Below are positions 1 through 6,837 of a DNA stretch of 64,000 nucleotides, one piece after another. A program made the position numbers and the translations under genes. The notes beneath the pieces were generated by a model. The model saw nothing but the letters and a program-made list of their open reading frames with translations, had not been told where the DNA came from and made no database searches. Location: positions 1 through 64,000 of the forward strand of contig DHWU01000034.1 in the NCBI GenBank assembly GCA_002413345.1, written 5' to 3'. The stretch's first letter is position 1; every line of letters begins with the position of its first letter. This stretch comes from Propionibacteriaceae bacterium UBA5174. GTDB taxonomy: Bacteria > Actinomycetota > Actinomycetes > Propionibacteriales > Propionibacteriaceae.

Positions 1-2165
1 CCCCAACATTTGACGCCACCAGCACTAGTCAACGCACACGTGTGAAACCAGCCGGCGGCGATAGCAGTCGCCGTTGCCTGCCCGCCAACGCTCTTGACCG
101 TAAGGGTCAGCGCGGCGGTGGCCGTTTTGCTGGCCGAATCGGTGACGGTGATGGTCGGTGTGTAGGCACCCGCCAGAGAGGGTGTGCCGGACAGGGAGCC
201 GGTGGAAACGTCCAAGCTGAGGCCTGCCGGTAGCCCGGTGGCCGACCAGCTGTATGGGCCGGTGCCGCCGGTCGCGGTTAACGTTGCCGCATAGGCGGTG
301 TTCACGGTGGCATCCGGCAGGGTTGAGGTGCTGATCGCCAGCGGGTCCGGGGTGGGTGGTGTGGGGGTGCCTGCCGGGCAGAGGTTGTTGGTGGTGGTGG
401 GTTTGATGAGTTTCGTCGACAGCGTGTAGGACTTGCCGGTGAGCGCCTTGATGGCGTCGCTGGTTTTCAGACCGGCTTCTGCGTGGGGGCCGTAGACGAC
501 TTTGCAGGTGAAACCGTCGTTCAGGCTGCCGTTGATGGTGGCGTCAGCTTCGGCGCCGAGGGTGGCGAACGGCCCGGCGAGGCTGTAGAGCATCAGGTTG
601 GCCTCGGCGCCAGCGAATACTCCTACCTCGCCGCTGGCTTTGAGGTCTGCCAGGGCGGTGTTAGCGGCGGCTGTAGTGGTGTACAGCTTTGGCGCAAGAT
701 CATCACCGCTGGTGTTGGTGACCCCGGCGCTGATCTTCCCGGTCTGGGTGACCTCGGCCGTCAACTCGATCGAGCCACTGACCGTCCAGGACACATAGAT
801 CTCGAAGTTGGCCTCCACCCAAATCGGCACCGCACCGATCGTTCCGGCCCAAACCTGCTTCAAAGTACCCAGCCGATACTTCTGGCTTGCCGAAGCCGTG
901 TAAGCAAATGTTGCCTTCAGGTCGTTGGCAGCCTGAATGCCAGCACCGAACTTGTAACCCTTGAGTTTGAACCAGTCAATGTCCAGGCTCGTGTCGATCA
1001 CCGGGGCCACTGAGATCGAACCAGACACCGCCGCCGAAGCGCTCTTGTCCGCGCTTTCCCACGTCTTGGAAACACCTAGCTTCAGCTCACCCACCGACGC
1101 AGCCCGAACCCCAGCCCCTTTGACAGAGGCCGACTTGGCTGGCAGTGACTGGGCGGTGACGCCATCCTCTGAGGTGAAGCTCGAACTCAGCACACTCAAA
1201 CCGATATCTGTCGCGTCGTCGGGAATGTTCTCAATCACCTCCGGCAAACTCGCATCAGCAGTCGTCATCGTGGTCGTCGTGCCACTGGTGACAACCCCAG
1301 TAACCGTCCGCAACGCACCAGAAGCGGCACCATCACGCGGTGGCAAGGCGACTACCACCCCAGCGGCCTGGCCCTTCACCGAGGCCGGTGCACCACTGAA
1401 CACGATCGTGCCCGTGGCAGCGTCATAACTGGTCACCGTGGCGGCCTCAGCAGCAGTGATCGGATGGATCTCGCCCGGGCCAGTAGTCACGACCTTGCTA
1501 GCGGTGATCGTCACCTGGGCCGTGTTCGACACCACTGCGGCAGCACCATGCCAAGCCGGCGCCACCCCCCGATAGCTGTAAGTGCCTTCAGCAGCTGCAG
1601 TGAGTTGAATCAAAGTCTTGCCAGCCGCGGTTTCAAAGCCGGTACCGACCTTGGCCCACCGACCGCTAACAAGGGCCTCCAATTGAACCGGGCGCCCGCT
1701 ACGAGCCGGAGTGAAGGTCAGGTTGGCGTTCACGCCCTCGTTCACCTGCGCCGAAACCGGCATAGTCAGTTTCGCGGACTGAGTGGTGGTTTTGATCCTG
1801 CGGGTCTTGGTCGTTATCGCGGCATACTTCTTGCCCTTGACTTTCACCTTTTTCGCCACGACCCGAACCGTAACGGTGCTCAGAGTCGTGGAACCAGTCA
1901 GGCTGAACCGCCCGGCTTTGTTGGTTTTGCCTGAAGCGGACTTCTTCCACTTCTTACCCACCTTGGTCTGTAACTCAACCGGGCGAACAACCTTCGAGTT
2001 AAGCTTCCCGCTCACCGTGAACTTCTCGCCACGCACCGGTGCCGACGGGACAGTAGTGATTGATGGCTGCGGCGCAGCAGAAGCGACCGTCACCGCCGAC
2101 GGCAACCCGACCAACAAACCAGCCAACAAACCGCCAGTCAATATCAACGACCAGAATCTGCGCAT
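1..2165 (-). CDS. Secreted Ig-like/RCC1-repeat surface protein (partial, C-terminus beyond window)
   Basis: The reading frame is open from an ATG at 2165 to the left edge of the window, giving 721 visible residues. The N-terminus is a signal peptide (MRRFW, hydrophobic core, cleavage near ASA-AP, about residue 32). Residues ~35-230 are lysine- and threonine-rich beta-domains of the kind found as surface stalks. Residues ~607-695 match a putative Ig (He_PIG) domain, with typical phrases such as GLPAGLSLD and SGTPSLAG. At the left edge the chain enters an RCC1-type repeat (GWFHTCALTSAGGVKCW), so a beta-propeller probably follows. A purine-rich GGGGGTGGGG lies before the ATG and a TAGGTT -10 candidate at 2194-2199. 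It is probably secreted or wall-associated; the ligand is unknown. The domain calls are motif-based; adhesion is inference. Confidence 0.85.
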   Translation of the reverse strand, partial: MRRFWSLILTGGLLAGLLVGLPSAVTVASAAPQPSITTVPSAPVRGEKFTVSGKLNSKVVRPVELQTKVGKKWKKSASGKTNKAGRFSLTGSTTLSTVTVRVVAKKVKVKGKKYAAITTKTRRIKTTTQSAKLTMPVSAQVNEGVNANLTFTPARSGRPVQLEALVSGRWAKVGTGFETAAGKTLIQLTAAAEGTYSYRGVAPAWHGAAAVVSNTAQVTITASKVVTTGPGEIHPITAAEAATVTSYDAATGTIVFSGAPASVKGQAAGVVVALPPRDGAASGALRTVTGVVTSGTTTTMTTADASLPEVIENIPDDATDIGLSVLSSSFTSEDGVTAQSLPAKSASVKGAGVRAASVGELKLGVSKTWESADKSASAAVSGSISVAPVIDTSLDIDWFKLKGYKFGAGIQAANDLKATFAYTASASQKYRLGTLKQVWAGTIGAVPIWVEANFEIYVSWTVSGSIELTAEVTQTGKISAGVTNTSGDDLAPKLYTTTAAANTALADLKASGEVGVFAGAEANLMLYSLAGPFATLGAEADATINGSLNDGFTCKVVYGPHAEAGLKTSDAIKALTGKSYTLSTKLIKPTTTNNLCPAGTPTPPTPDPLAISTSTLPDATVNTAYAATLTATGGTGPYSWSATGLPAGLSLDVSTGSLSGTPSLAGAYTPTITVTDSASKTATAALTLTVKSVGGQATATAIAAGWFHTCALTSAGGVKCW

Positions 2166-2748
2166 TCCCCACCCCCAGCTCGTCTGCGCGATCAACCTAG
2201 CAGGAGGCTGTGGAGCAACGACCTCCACAAACAAACCTCATACATCTTCATACAAGCCACACCCATCGAAGGCGTTCAGAACGGCCCGCACGCACCGGCA
2301 CGGCTCTCTGGCTCGGGACTACTGCTGGCGATAACCACTTCCATCGACGCAACTCCGCAACCCGATGCGAGCAGTACACGGGGGTTGTGTGGTTCAGATT
2401 CTCGGCGAGTGTCATAACGCTGCCCGCCTCGTGATCACCACACCGCGTCCGTCTCAAATTGCCGGGTACGAGCCCGTCCCAGTCTCGCCTTCCCTCGGGC
2501 CAGACAGTTGTGTTGTCCGGCAGGCGGTGAAATGAGACTTGGACAGCCAAAATGAGCCTTTAGCGCTGCCTACTCAACTGAAGCCGGTCTCGCCCTGCTA
2601 CAGCTGGCCCATCTCCCGCCGGTGTCGACGCTTGGCGCTTCTGCGCCTCTTCGCGGCGGGCGGACGCGTCCCAACCCTGATAGGGATCACGCGCTGGCCA
2701 CTAAGGCCACAGACAAAGTGACCGCCCGCCGAGATGACGGGGCGATCG
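2166..2748. other. Intergenic stretch without a convincing gene
   Basis: It holds the putative promoter of the leftward surface-protein gene, a 7-bp inverted repeat (TGTGGAG/CTCCACA, 2209-2215 and 2223-2229), and one copy of the 79-bp repeat (2434-2512). Short open frames here have no start signal and no recognisable product. Confidence 0.6.
2434..2512. repeat. 79-bp dispersed repeat, copy 1
   Basis: This stretch aligns without gaps to 4351-4429 at about 73% identity (58 of 79 by hand count). Shared blocks include ATCACCACACC, CCGTCTCA and CGTCCCAGTCT. Both copies lie in intergenic DNA in the same orientation. The reverse-strand frames read similar peptides (NLRRxRCGD), but neither has a credible gene start. 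Origin unknown. Confidence 0.6.
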
Positions 2749-3435
2749 TCAGGCCCCGCGGGCGACGATTGTGCGAATGACCTTCTCAGTCTGCGGCCCG
2801 AACTTGTCGGGCGGATATTCGAAAGATTCCAGCGCAAATCTCCAGTAGCGGTTCTTCAGCAGGACATAGCCATGGACCGTATAGCCAGCACCATTGAGGA
2901 TATAGACCGCTGCCGCGCCAAACTTGGTGGTGCAGACTGCGGAAGGCTGATCATCCGCCGCTGACCATTTGTCGGGTGCGGCGTCCTTTCGCGCCCACGC
3001 GCAAACTGCCGCGTACGACCCTGGCCCATCAACCTGGACCCCATTGGTCATGTTGCGATCGACGGCGCCCTGGTATTCCCGCTCGCCGAAGATGATCTCG
3101 CCTAGTGGGTCGGAATCCACATTGCCGCCATAAAACACACATTCGCCCTCCACAGGTGGCCCCATGACGAGCGTGTGACCCGCCTTCAACCCAGCAAAGA
3201 CCCCGTCGGCCTCCTGTTTCGACATTAGGCACGGGCGCGATGCGGAAGACCATCCAGCTGACGGTGCGACCGTAACAGCGCTGCTGGCAGTCGGCGTAGA
3301 GGTGACGCCTTCGATTGGCGTCGTTAGGGCCGTTGGAGCCGCGCCAGCCTGCGAACACCCAGCCAGCGCCGCACAGAGAAGGGCGGGAACAAAGAGTGTC
3401 CCCAGACCCAAATTTCGTTGTGCAAGACGGTACAT
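2749..3435 (-). CDS. Putative lipoprotein of unknown function
   Basis: A 228-residue protein starting at the ATG at 3435. A longer frame to 3471 exists, but the signal peptide begins at the internal Met (MYRLAQRN). A hydrophobic segment ends in the lipobox LAGC, followed by an Ala/Thr/Ser-rich linker typical of actinobacterial lipoproteins. The folded part (from about residue 75) has a conserved-looking cysteine (CLMSKQEAD), then CVFYGG and a CxxW segment (AVCAWARK). This arrangement resembles DUF3558-type lipoproteins, but I cannot confirm it. It is expected on the outer face of the membrane. There is no operon partner; the next leftward gene is 580 bp away. Confidence 0.75.
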   Translation of the reverse strand: MYRLAQRNLGLGTLFVPALLCAALAGCSQAGAAPTALTTPIEGVTSTPTASSAVTVAPSAGWSSASRPCLMSKQEADGVFAGLKAGHTLVMGPPVEGECVFYGGNVDSDPLGEIIFGEREYQGAVDRNMTNGVQVDGPGSYAAVCAWARKDAAPDKWSAADDQPSAVCTTKFGAAAVYILNGAGYTVHGYVLLKNRYWRFALESFEYPPDKFGPQTEKVIRTIVARGA

Positions 3436-3512
3436 GGCTGAAGGGTACTGGACTCTCTCCAGGGGCCCCAAGGTCCGATCGGCGCCGCTGCCGCGCGATC
3501 AGCTTCGCGCCG

Positions 3513-3640
3513 TCCCACCCGATCCCATGGGCTCAGCGCGACGACGTGGAGGCGTTGCGGGTAAGAAAGGGGCACGACGCTGTCGATGAACTAGTCGAGT
3601 TCCTTGGCGTGAACCCGATGGCCCGCGGACACGGTGACTT
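3513..3640 (-). pseudogene. Fragment copy of the 3' end of the alpha/beta-hydrolase gene
   Basis: The stretch matches the end of the intact hydrolase gene at about 6003-6127, in the same orientation. From GTTGCGGGTAAGAAAG to CACGGTGAC there are only about five substitutions and one inserted G, roughly 93% identity over ~87 bp; the outer part is more diverged. The inserted base shifts the frame and the original stop codon is changed, so it cannot encode the hydrolase tail. It is a relic of duplication or insertion at the hydrolase 3' end. Confidence 0.75.
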
Positions 3641-3646
3641 GCTCTA

Positions 3647-4264
3647 TCAGGACCAAGTCCGGACAGGTTCGATGGTCAGAGTTCCCGTGGGGTTGTGAAG
3701 AAACACGCCCAGGCGGCCCTCCTGCACCTCGGCCGGTTCCATACCGGAGACCTCGTCACCAGTGATGGCGTGAACGAACGGAACTGAGCCGAATACGGCA
3801 GTCGCCACCACTGCAAACCAACGTTCGATAGGTTCGCGCCAGCCTCTCGACTCGGCCTCTTGGCTGAAGGGGTAGGCCCCGACGCGCCCATCCAGGTTGC
3901 CGAGCGCTCCCAGGGGAAGACAAAGGTCCAGCCAATCGGCCCCGTAACGGGTGCTACCGGACTCGTGCGTCTCTTCCCGAACCACAAGCACAGTGCAGAG
4001 CGTCGAGCCGAGGCCGGGGATGGTCGCGACCGAGTGCAGATGCCCGGCAAGGAGGGACTGACCCGAAACGGCGACCGCAGCGTCAGAGTGTCTCCGGAAC
4101 GGTTCCGGCAGAGACGCTGCGTGCCAGAGCGCGACCAACGCGGCGTCCAGTCGCGCATCGTCGGCCGGGCCGAGCTTAATCGTGAGTTCGTAGAAGCCGC
4201 CGTGCCAGTTGTCTTCGATCGTCGGGTCGGTCGGGCTCGGATGTCCGTCTTGTCTCACGCGCAA
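3647..4264 (-). CDS. Hypothetical protein, 205 residues
   Basis: An open frame with plausible protein-like composition, TTG at 4264 or GTG at 4258 as start, and no clear Shine-Dalgarno sequence. It has no signal peptide or membrane segment, so it is presumably cytoplasmic. An early segment (NWHGGFYELTIKLGP) suggests a beta-strand, followed by a helical stretch (DARLDAALVALWHAASL) and a mixed C-terminal half. I do not recognise the family. It lies between two fragment copies of the hydrolase 3' end and may belong to the same accessory insertion as the downstream toxin-antitoxin-chaperone operon, although it is on the opposite strand. Confidence 0.6.
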   Translation of the reverse strand: MRVRQDGHPSPTDPTIEDNWHGGFYELTIKLGPADDARLDAALVALWHAASLPEPFRRHSDAAVAVSGQSLLAGHLHSVATIPGLGSTLCTVLVVREETHESGSTRYGADWLDLCLPLGALGNLDGRVGAYPFSQEAESRGWREPIERWFAVVATAVFGSVPFVHAITGDEVSGMEPAEVQEGRLGVFLHNPTGTLTIEPVRTWS

Positions 4265-4350
4265 CAGCGTGACAGATCTGTGGCTTGAAGTGAGCGCCCA
4301 TCGGCATGAGCGCGCGATGGCGTGGGCTGCAAGTCGCCAGTCAATGCCAT

Positions 4351-4429
4351 ATCACCACACCTCGGCCGTCTCAGATTGCTGCCCGTGAGCGCGTCCCAGT
4401 CTAAATTCCGTTGAGGCCGGACAGGTGTG
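4351..4429. repeat. 79-bp dispersed repeat, copy 2
   Basis: Ungapped match to 2434-2512 at about 73%. Its end overlaps the first bases of the hydrolase-fragment copy at 4425, so the two repeat classes are joined here. Confidence 0.6.
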
Positions 4430-4499
4430 ACCCCCGATGACCTGCGGGCACGGTGCCCAGTCCTCCGTTGGGAAGGGCATCGACGACGCACCCCGCAGC
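4425..4499 (-). pseudogene. Second, older fragment of the alpha/beta-hydrolase 3' region
   Basis: With small gaps this stretch aligns to about 6099-6171, inside the intact hydrolase gene, at roughly 80% by hand. Shared words include GCGGGCACGGTG and GGCATCG. The orientation is the same as the intact copy. It is too short and frame-disrupted to code. Confidence 0.55.
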
Positions 4500-4573
4500 A
4501 CACACCAAACTGTCAGCGGCGCGGCTTAGGTTGCGTAGCACATATTGACGCCCTACCCCACAGGAGTACAGTC

Positions 4574-5056
4574 ATGACTGAACTCACCAAACATCAGCAA
4601 TGGCTGAGTTGTCTGTCTACCTGTGGCATCTGCGGACGCGTCACGATTGAGGAGGGGCCTTGCAAACGACTCGAGGCTGCGTGGGACGTCAACGGCGATC
4701 ACCCGATTCTTGGGTGGTTCGAGCGTCTCATTGACGGGCCTTGGGACGACGAACCCCGCTGGCTTCAACGTCTTGGACGAGACGCGCGGCTAGAGATCCT
4801 CTCAGACCTGGCGATTCGATTTGAGGCTTACTGCCAAACCGGGCATCTACCGGTCCCTCGAGAACTCAACACTCTGGATGCCGCCGCCGGATTACTCGAG
4901 ATCAAAGTGCCGCGGGCGCGAGTGCCAATCTATGACAGCGGTGAGGAGTACCGATCAACACGTTGCACCCACGGCTTCTACAAGAACCAACAGCAGACCC
5001 CCCGAACCCAAATCAGTAAAGGTCTCGCAATCATGCGAGCCGACAGGAGTAGGTGA
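4574..5056 (+). CDS. HigB/RelE-superfamily toxin of a TAC module
   Basis: A 160-residue protein starting at the ATG at 4574, preceded by CAGGAG at 8 bp. The C-terminal ~65 residues follow the phage Gp49/HigB toxin pattern: a strand (GLLEIKVPRARVPIYD), then HGFYKNQQQTPRTQISKGLA, equivalent to the family's 'hgF-KKtqktP--ei--A' motif. Members are usually ribosome-dependent mRNA endonucleases; that activity is inferred. The N-terminal ~60 residues are an extension with cysteines (CLSTCGICGR) not typical of the family. The stop overlaps the antitoxin start by 4 bp, and toxin-first order is characteristic of HigBA. This order and the downstream SecB-like gene parallel the Rv1955-Rv1956-Rv1957 locus of Mycobacterium tuberculosis. 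Confidence 0.8.
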   Translation: MTELTKHQQWLSCLSTCGICGRVTIEEGPCKRLEAAWDVNGDHPILGWFERLIDGPWDDEPRWLQRLGRDARLEILSDLAIRFEAYCQTGHLPVPRELNTLDAAAGLLEIKVPRARVPIYDSGEEYRSTRCTHGFYKNQQQTPRTQISKGLAIMRADRSR

Positions 5057-5499
5057 GAAAGATGAGCCTCTACGAAGCCATCGCCCAGACCCGAGGCGGG
5101 CAACGCCACCTCGCGAAGGCGCGTCTTCGCTACCGCGTCTTGGCGCTGCTCCACGATGCCCTTTCGCAGTCAGGGCTGAACCAATCCGAGCTCGCCGAGC
5201 AGGCTGAGGTGGGCAAGAGCGCTGTCAGCCAGGCTTTCGCCGGTAACGGCAACCTTCGCATCGACACGATCGCTGCCTATCTCGACGCGATGGGATTCGA
5301 GCTCGGCCTGAGTTTGGAAAAGTCTGGCAGCGCCAGAGCTAAAGCCACCGACTGGGTGTCCGGCCCAGTGATCCACGCTGAGCTAACACCCACTGTTGCG
5401 ACGCGGCCCTTGCTCGAAGCGAGCGCATTCGGACCAACTGAGAGCTTCTGCCTCAACTTGAACGCCGCGGCTCCCGCTTTTGTGGGGATGGCCCGATGA
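5053..5499 (+). CDS. HigA-type XRE antitoxin of a TAC module
   Basis: A 148-residue protein from the GTG at 5053, within the GTGA overlap with the toxin stop; the ATG at 5062 is an alternative. Residues ~30-85 form an XRE helix-turn-helix (GLNQSELAEQAEVGKSAVSQ, then LRIDTIAAYLDAMGF). The remaining ~55 residues form a tail (from SGSARAKATDW) with no obvious domain. In known TAC systems such a tail carries a chaperone-addiction sequence that the SecB-like partner must bind to keep the antitoxin folded; this is inferred here. It probably binds its own promoter with the toxin as corepressor. The end overlaps the chaperone gene by ATGA. Confidence 0.82.
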   Translation: MRKMSLYEAIAQTRGGQRHLAKARLRYRVLALLHDALSQSGLNQSELAEQAEVGKSAVSQAFAGNGNLRIDTIAAYLDAMGFELGLSLEKSGSARAKATDWVSGPVIHAELTPTVATRPLLEASAFGPTESFCLNLNAAAPAFVGMAR

Positions 5500-5978
5500 G
5501 CCCCAGTGAAGCCTTGGTGGATTTCACCGCAAAGTCGATGCTCGCCGACCTTCGCGTGATCGAGATGGAAGCCTCCATCGCCGCCTTCGGTGAGCCCAAA
5601 GGAATCAAGGTCCGTTTCGACAACTCGTCCCACTTGGTCGACGACACCGACACACTTCAGCTGGAATATCGGGTACGAAACACAACTGAGGTTAATGGCG
5701 CCGACGGCGGGCTTCTTTTCTCGACGAAGTCGACGTGGGCCGTAAGCATCGCTTTCACAGATCGTCCAATGTCTACCGATGAAGCGGTTCTCGAGGAGTT
5801 TCAGGCATCGGTGGTGATGGTGGCCGTAATTCCCTACGTGCGCGAGCTAGTCAACTCCACGGCCGCTCGGTTTGGATTCCCCGGCGTGCTGTTCCCCTTG
5901 ATGAAGGCTGGGGATCTTCACGAAACGAACCCCGCCACTGACTCCTCACCCCAGGACCAGCAGGACCTACCGGAGTAG
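5496..5978 (+). CDS. SecB-like chaperone of a TAC module
   Basis: A 160-residue protein starting at the ATG at 5496, overlapping the antitoxin stop by 4 bp. The central part has alternating strands (TLQLEYRVRNTT and KSTWAVSIAF). The C-terminal region reads YVRELVNSTAARFGFPGVLF followed by PLMKAGDL, matching the SecB pattern of a helix starting 'P-aRe-vs-lt-rgGFPpl-l-p'. SecB itself is not needed for export in most actinobacteria; solitary SecB-like proteins there are typically TAC chaperones that protect a HigA-type antitoxin from aggregation and proteolysis. The Asp/Gln/Pro-rich tail is probably disordered. The family call rests on this motif and the operon context. Confidence 0.75.
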   Translation: MSPSEALVDFTAKSMLADLRVIEMEASIAAFGEPKGIKVRFDNSSHLVDDTDTLQLEYRVRNTTEVNGADGGLLFSTKSTWAVSIAFTDRPMSTDEAVLEEFQASVVMVAVIPYVRELVNSTAARFGFPGVLFPLMKAGDLHETNPATDSSPQDQQDLPE

Positions 5979-6006
5979 AGAGCTTGCTCGCGACCGGCTT
6001 CACGTC

Positions 6007-6828
6007 TCACCCGATCCAGCGGGCTAAGCGCGAGGACGCGGGCTCGTTGCGGGTAAGAAAGGGCACGACGCTGTCGATGAACTGGTCGGGCTCCTTGGTG
6101 TGAACCCGATGGCCCGCGGGCACGGTGACCAGTCGCGCATCGGGAATGGCATCGGCGAGCATCCGCAGGCGATCCTGGTAGAGGTGACTGGTCGGACCGC
6201 CCGCCACGATGAGGGTCGGTGCTTTGATGCGCGCCAGAGATTCCCACCAACTCGGCTGCGGCACGAGCAGTTGGTTCAGCACCTGATTTAGCAGCCGCGG
6301 GTCCAACCGACGACGCGCCAGCGGGGCGGCCAATCTCATCCACAGTTCCGATCCGCGAGTGAACGGTCGGGCATCGTTCGCATCCCGAGGAGGGACCGGC
6401 GGCTCTTCAAGCACGAGGCGATCGACGAGGTCGGGCCTTGCCGCAGCGACCATCAGCGCGGTTAAACCACCCAATGAATGACCTACCACGCCGACCCGCT
6501 GAAGCCTCAGGCGCTCGATCTCCGCGATCGCGTCGTCGCGGAAGTCGACCAACGAGTACCGCCTCGGCATCGCGGCCCCGCTATGGCCCAGCGCGGTGAA
6601 TGCGTGGGATTCGACTTGATACCGCTCGAGTTCGGCACGCAACCGATCCCAGGTGCCTGCTCGGCTCGCTGCGCCATGAAGGCAAACCACTGCCACCCGG
6701 CGCACGCTACGCGGCGGGGCTCGTTCGACGCAACACTCGGCTGGGCGCCCCAGTGGTTCAGTTCGGATCCGCCCAGAGAGCCCCCATACGGCCCCTGCGT
6801 CTTCCCTAGCCCGCGGAGCCGCGTTCAC
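6007..6828 (-). CDS. Alpha/beta-fold hydrolase
   Basis: A 273-residue protein from the GTG at 6828, 9 bp after the stop of the helicase gene, so the two are likely co-transcribed. An oxyanion-type LHGAAS segment lies near residue 49, the nucleophile elbow GHSLGG near residue 117, and the catalytic histidine candidate in PAGHRVHTKEPD near the C-terminus. The acid is less clear, because the usual GxxD spot reads VAGGPTSH. The N-terminal ~40 residues are basic and Pro-rich and may be disordered or indicate a later start. Substrate unknown; this fold covers esterases, lipases and haloperoxidase-like enzymes. Two degenerate fragments of its 3' end lie at 3513-3640 and 4425-4499. Confidence 0.85.
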   Translation of the reverse strand: MNAAPRAREDAGAVWGLSGRIRTEPLGRPAECCVERAPPRSVRRVAVVCLHGAASRAGTWDRLRAELERYQVESHAFTALGHSGAAMPRRYSLVDFRDDAIAEIERLRLQRVGVVGHSLGGLTALMVAAARPDLVDRLVLEEPPVPPRDANDARPFTRGSELWMRLAAPLARRRLDPRLLNQVLNQLLVPQPSWWESLARIKAPTLIVAGGPTSHLYQDRLRMLADAIPDARLVTVPAGHRVHTKEPDQFIDSVVPFLTRNEPASSRLARWIG

Positions 6829-6837
6829 ATGCTGGCC

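Larger units (their letters stand above)
4265..4573. other. Intergenic region upstream of the TAC operon
   Basis: It contains the second 79-bp repeat copy, a fragment of the hydrolase 3' region, and the TAC promoter zone. TAGGTT at 4527-4532 is a -10 candidate that would give a ~36-nt leader, and CAGGAG at 4561-4566 is the Shine-Dalgarno sequence for 4574. A short GCGT/ACGC inverted repeat (4534-4537, 4547-4550) could be an operator half-pair; this is weak. Confidence 0.5.

Noticed and set aside
483..1013. 176-codon plus-strand open frame
   Set aside because: It lies opposite the strongly supported secreted surface-protein gene, which has a signal peptide and recognisable domains; the plus frame has no start signal or domain.
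2248..2550. 100-codon minus-strand frame at the 79-bp repeat
   Set aside because: The similar peptide at 4255-4503 arises only because both contain the repeat; the rest is unrelated and unstarted.
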